A stretch of 16,300 nt of DNA, from positions 1 through 16,300 of the forward strand of contig JAMCQI010000096.1 of NCBI GenBank assembly GCA_023381515.1, written 5' to 3'. The stretch comes from Chloroflexota bacterium (GTDB lineage: Bacteria; Chloroflexota; Anaerolineae; UBA4142). The notes beneath the pieces are model-generated. The model searched no databases and had not been told where the DNA came from. It worked only from the letters and a program-made list of their open reading frames with translations. The translations under genes and the position numbers were made by a program. Shown piece after piece: positions 15,024 through 16,300 of this stretch. Position 1 is the first letter of the stretch, and every line of letters begins with the position of its first letter.

Positions 15024-16300
15024 ATGTTCGGCTTTCGTCAAGATGATAATCGTCTCATCTATGAATTCAATCACGAACAGGTTCAAATTGAACCGTGGGG
15101 ACACAATAGTCTACGTGTGCGCGCGACGATGAACGCGCAAATTCGCGATAACCCTAATGGCGCGCTTCTTGATCCTGCAGCGACGCAGTCGCAGATTGAG
15201 ATCAACGAAAGCAGCGCAATTATTCGCAACGGCAAACTCGCCGCCGAAGTTTCGCTCGAAGAGGGCAAGACGCGCTTTTTCAGCCCCATGACCGGGGCGG
15301 AGTATGTCGTCGAGCAAGCGCCGCGGATCGGCTGGCCCCCCGCACGCAATTTCGCGGCGGTAAACGGCGAGCTGTTCCGGGTTGACGTGTGGTTCAAAGC
15401 ATATGAAGGTGAGCGGTTCTACGGTCTCGGTCAGCACCAGCATGGACGTCTCGATCAGAAAGGCTGCGTGATCGATCTGTTCCAATGCAATACAGAGGTG
15501 ACGATTCCATTTCTCATATCAAATCGCGGCTACGGCTTTTTGTGGAACAATCCAGCAGTTGGGCGCGTCGAACTTGGGAACAACGCGACGCGCTGGGTCG
15601 CCGAAGCGACCCCACAAGTGGATTACTGGGTGACCGTAGGCGACACCCCTGCCGAGATTTTGGAGCATTATGTCGACGCGACGGGTCATGCGCCGATGCT
15701 CCCCGAATGGGCGGCCGGGTTTTGGCAATCCAAGTTGCGGTACGGCACCCAGGATGAACTGCTGTCGGTGGCGCGTGAGTACAAACGCCGGAACCTGCCG
15801 CTCTCTGTGATCGTGCTTGACTTTCTTCACTGGACTGCGCAAGGGGATTGGCGATTCGATCCCGTCAAGTTCCCCGACCCGGCCGCGATGGTACGCGAAC
15901 TCGAATCGATGGGCGTCAGGTTGATGGTTTCGATCTGGCCCACGGTCAATCCACACAGTCGCAACTTTAAAGAGATGACGCAACGCGGTTTGCTCGTAAG
16001 TACCGAGCGCGGCAGCCCGATGGGTAGACCCTTTCGCGATACCAAACCGGAGGGACCGCTCACCGTTCAGTTCTACGATGCGACCAACCCTGAGGCGCGC
16101 CAGTACCTCTGGGAGAAAGTGCGCGAGGGATACTATACGCAAGGAATCAAGCTCTGGTGGCTCGACGCTTGTGAGCCTGACTACTTCCCGTTCCATGCCG
16201 ACAATGTGCGCTACCATCTGGGCAACGGGCTGGTGGTGACCAATCTGTATCCGATGTTGCATGAACAAGGCTTTTACGAGGGAATGCGCGCAGAGGGTGA
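15024..16300 (+). CDS. Glycoside hydrolase family 31 (alpha-glucosidase/xylosidase type), 3' end missing
   Basis: My translation from ATG 15024 is open for 425 residues and is cut by the right edge. The N-terminal part (about 1-220) is the beta-sandwich domain, including the GERFYGLGQHQHGRLDQKG segment typical of GH31. The barrel begins near PMLPEWAAGFWQSKLRYGTQDELL. GIKLWWLDACEPDYFPFH carries D381, the expected nucleophile, and the acid/base Asp should lie beyond the edge. The W-x-D-x-x-E-P form is closer to bacterial alpha-xylosidase-like members than to eukaryotic WxDMNE glucosidases. No signal peptide is seen, so it is likely cytoplasmic. With GH38 it would trim an imported glycan. Early codons contain more AT than the upstream genes. 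Confidence 0.88.
   Translation, partial: MFGFRQDDNRLIYEFNHEQVQIEPWGHNSLRVRATMNAQIRDNPNGALLDPAATQSQIEINESSAIIRNGKLAAEVSLEEGKTRFFSPMTGAEYVVEQAPRIGWPPARNFAAVNGELFRVDVWFKAYEGERFYGLGQHQHGRLDQKGCVIDLFQCNTEVTIPFLISNRGYGFLWNNPAVGRVELGNNATRWVAEATPQVDYWVTVGDTPAEILEHYVDATGHAPMLPEWAAGFWQSKLRYGTQDELLSVAREYKRRNLPLSVIVLDFLHWTAQGDWRFDPVKFPDPAAMVRELESMGVRLMVSIWPTVNPHSRNFKEMTQRGLLVSTERGSPMGRPFRDTKPEGPLTVQFYDATNPEARQYLWEKVREGYYTQGIKLWWLDACEPDYFPFHADNVRYHLGNGLVVTNLYPMLHEQGFYEGMRAEG

Overview
All recognisable genes lie on the + strand in one co-directional cluster of 13 genes. The first is cut by the left edge and the last by the right edge. Gaps are short: the longest are 166 nt (6187-6352) and 144 nt (7757-7900), and no gene-free stretch reaches 300 nt. 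I see no RNA genes, insertion sequences, CRISPR arrays or regulator genes. The DNA is GC-rich bacterial sequence. The Val/Thr/Gln-rich linker behind the lipobox of the solute-binding protein (T-V-V-V repeats) is typical of Chloroflexota (Anaerolineae-like) binding proteins. The non-pyrrolysine MttB-family gene fits that group too, so a Chloroflexota origin is my best guess; it is an inference, not proven.

Region 1 (2-6186) is a tightly packed six-gene run: an amidohydrolase of the MTA/SAH/TRZ deaminase type (5' end missing), a zinc-dependent medium-chain dehydrogenase, a full-length homologue of formylmethanofuran:tetrahydromethanopterin formyltransferase (Ftr/FhcD), a small corrinoid protein, a trimethylamine methyltransferase (MttB)-family protein without pyrrolysine, and an aldo/keto reductase. 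Gene junctions overlap or are only tens of bases apart. MttB-family plus corrinoid protein is the standard core of a cobalamin-dependent demethylase. An Ftr homologue between a dehydrogenase and that core is unusual and is the main point of interest.

Region 2 (6353-10768) is a complete carbohydrate-type (CUT1) ABC importer: lipoprotein binding protein, two permeases and a UgpC/MalK/MsmX-type ATPase. Two consecutive stem-loops sit between the binding-protein and permease genes.

Region 3 (10857-16300) holds a family 38 glycoside hydrolase (alpha-mannosidase type), a uroporphyrinogen-decarboxylase-superfamily protein of the kind used as a cobalamin methyltransferase, and a family 31 glycoside hydrolase that runs off the right edge.

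Working model (inference): the importer brings in a glycoside, GH38 and GH31 release sugars, and the oxidoreductases and deaminase process the rest. MttB-family plus corrinoid proteins remove a methyl group, perhaps passed on by the UROD-like protein. The Ftr homologue would link the pathway to tetrahydromethanopterin-type one-carbon carriers or would have a new acyl-transfer role. No substrate can be named from sequence alone.
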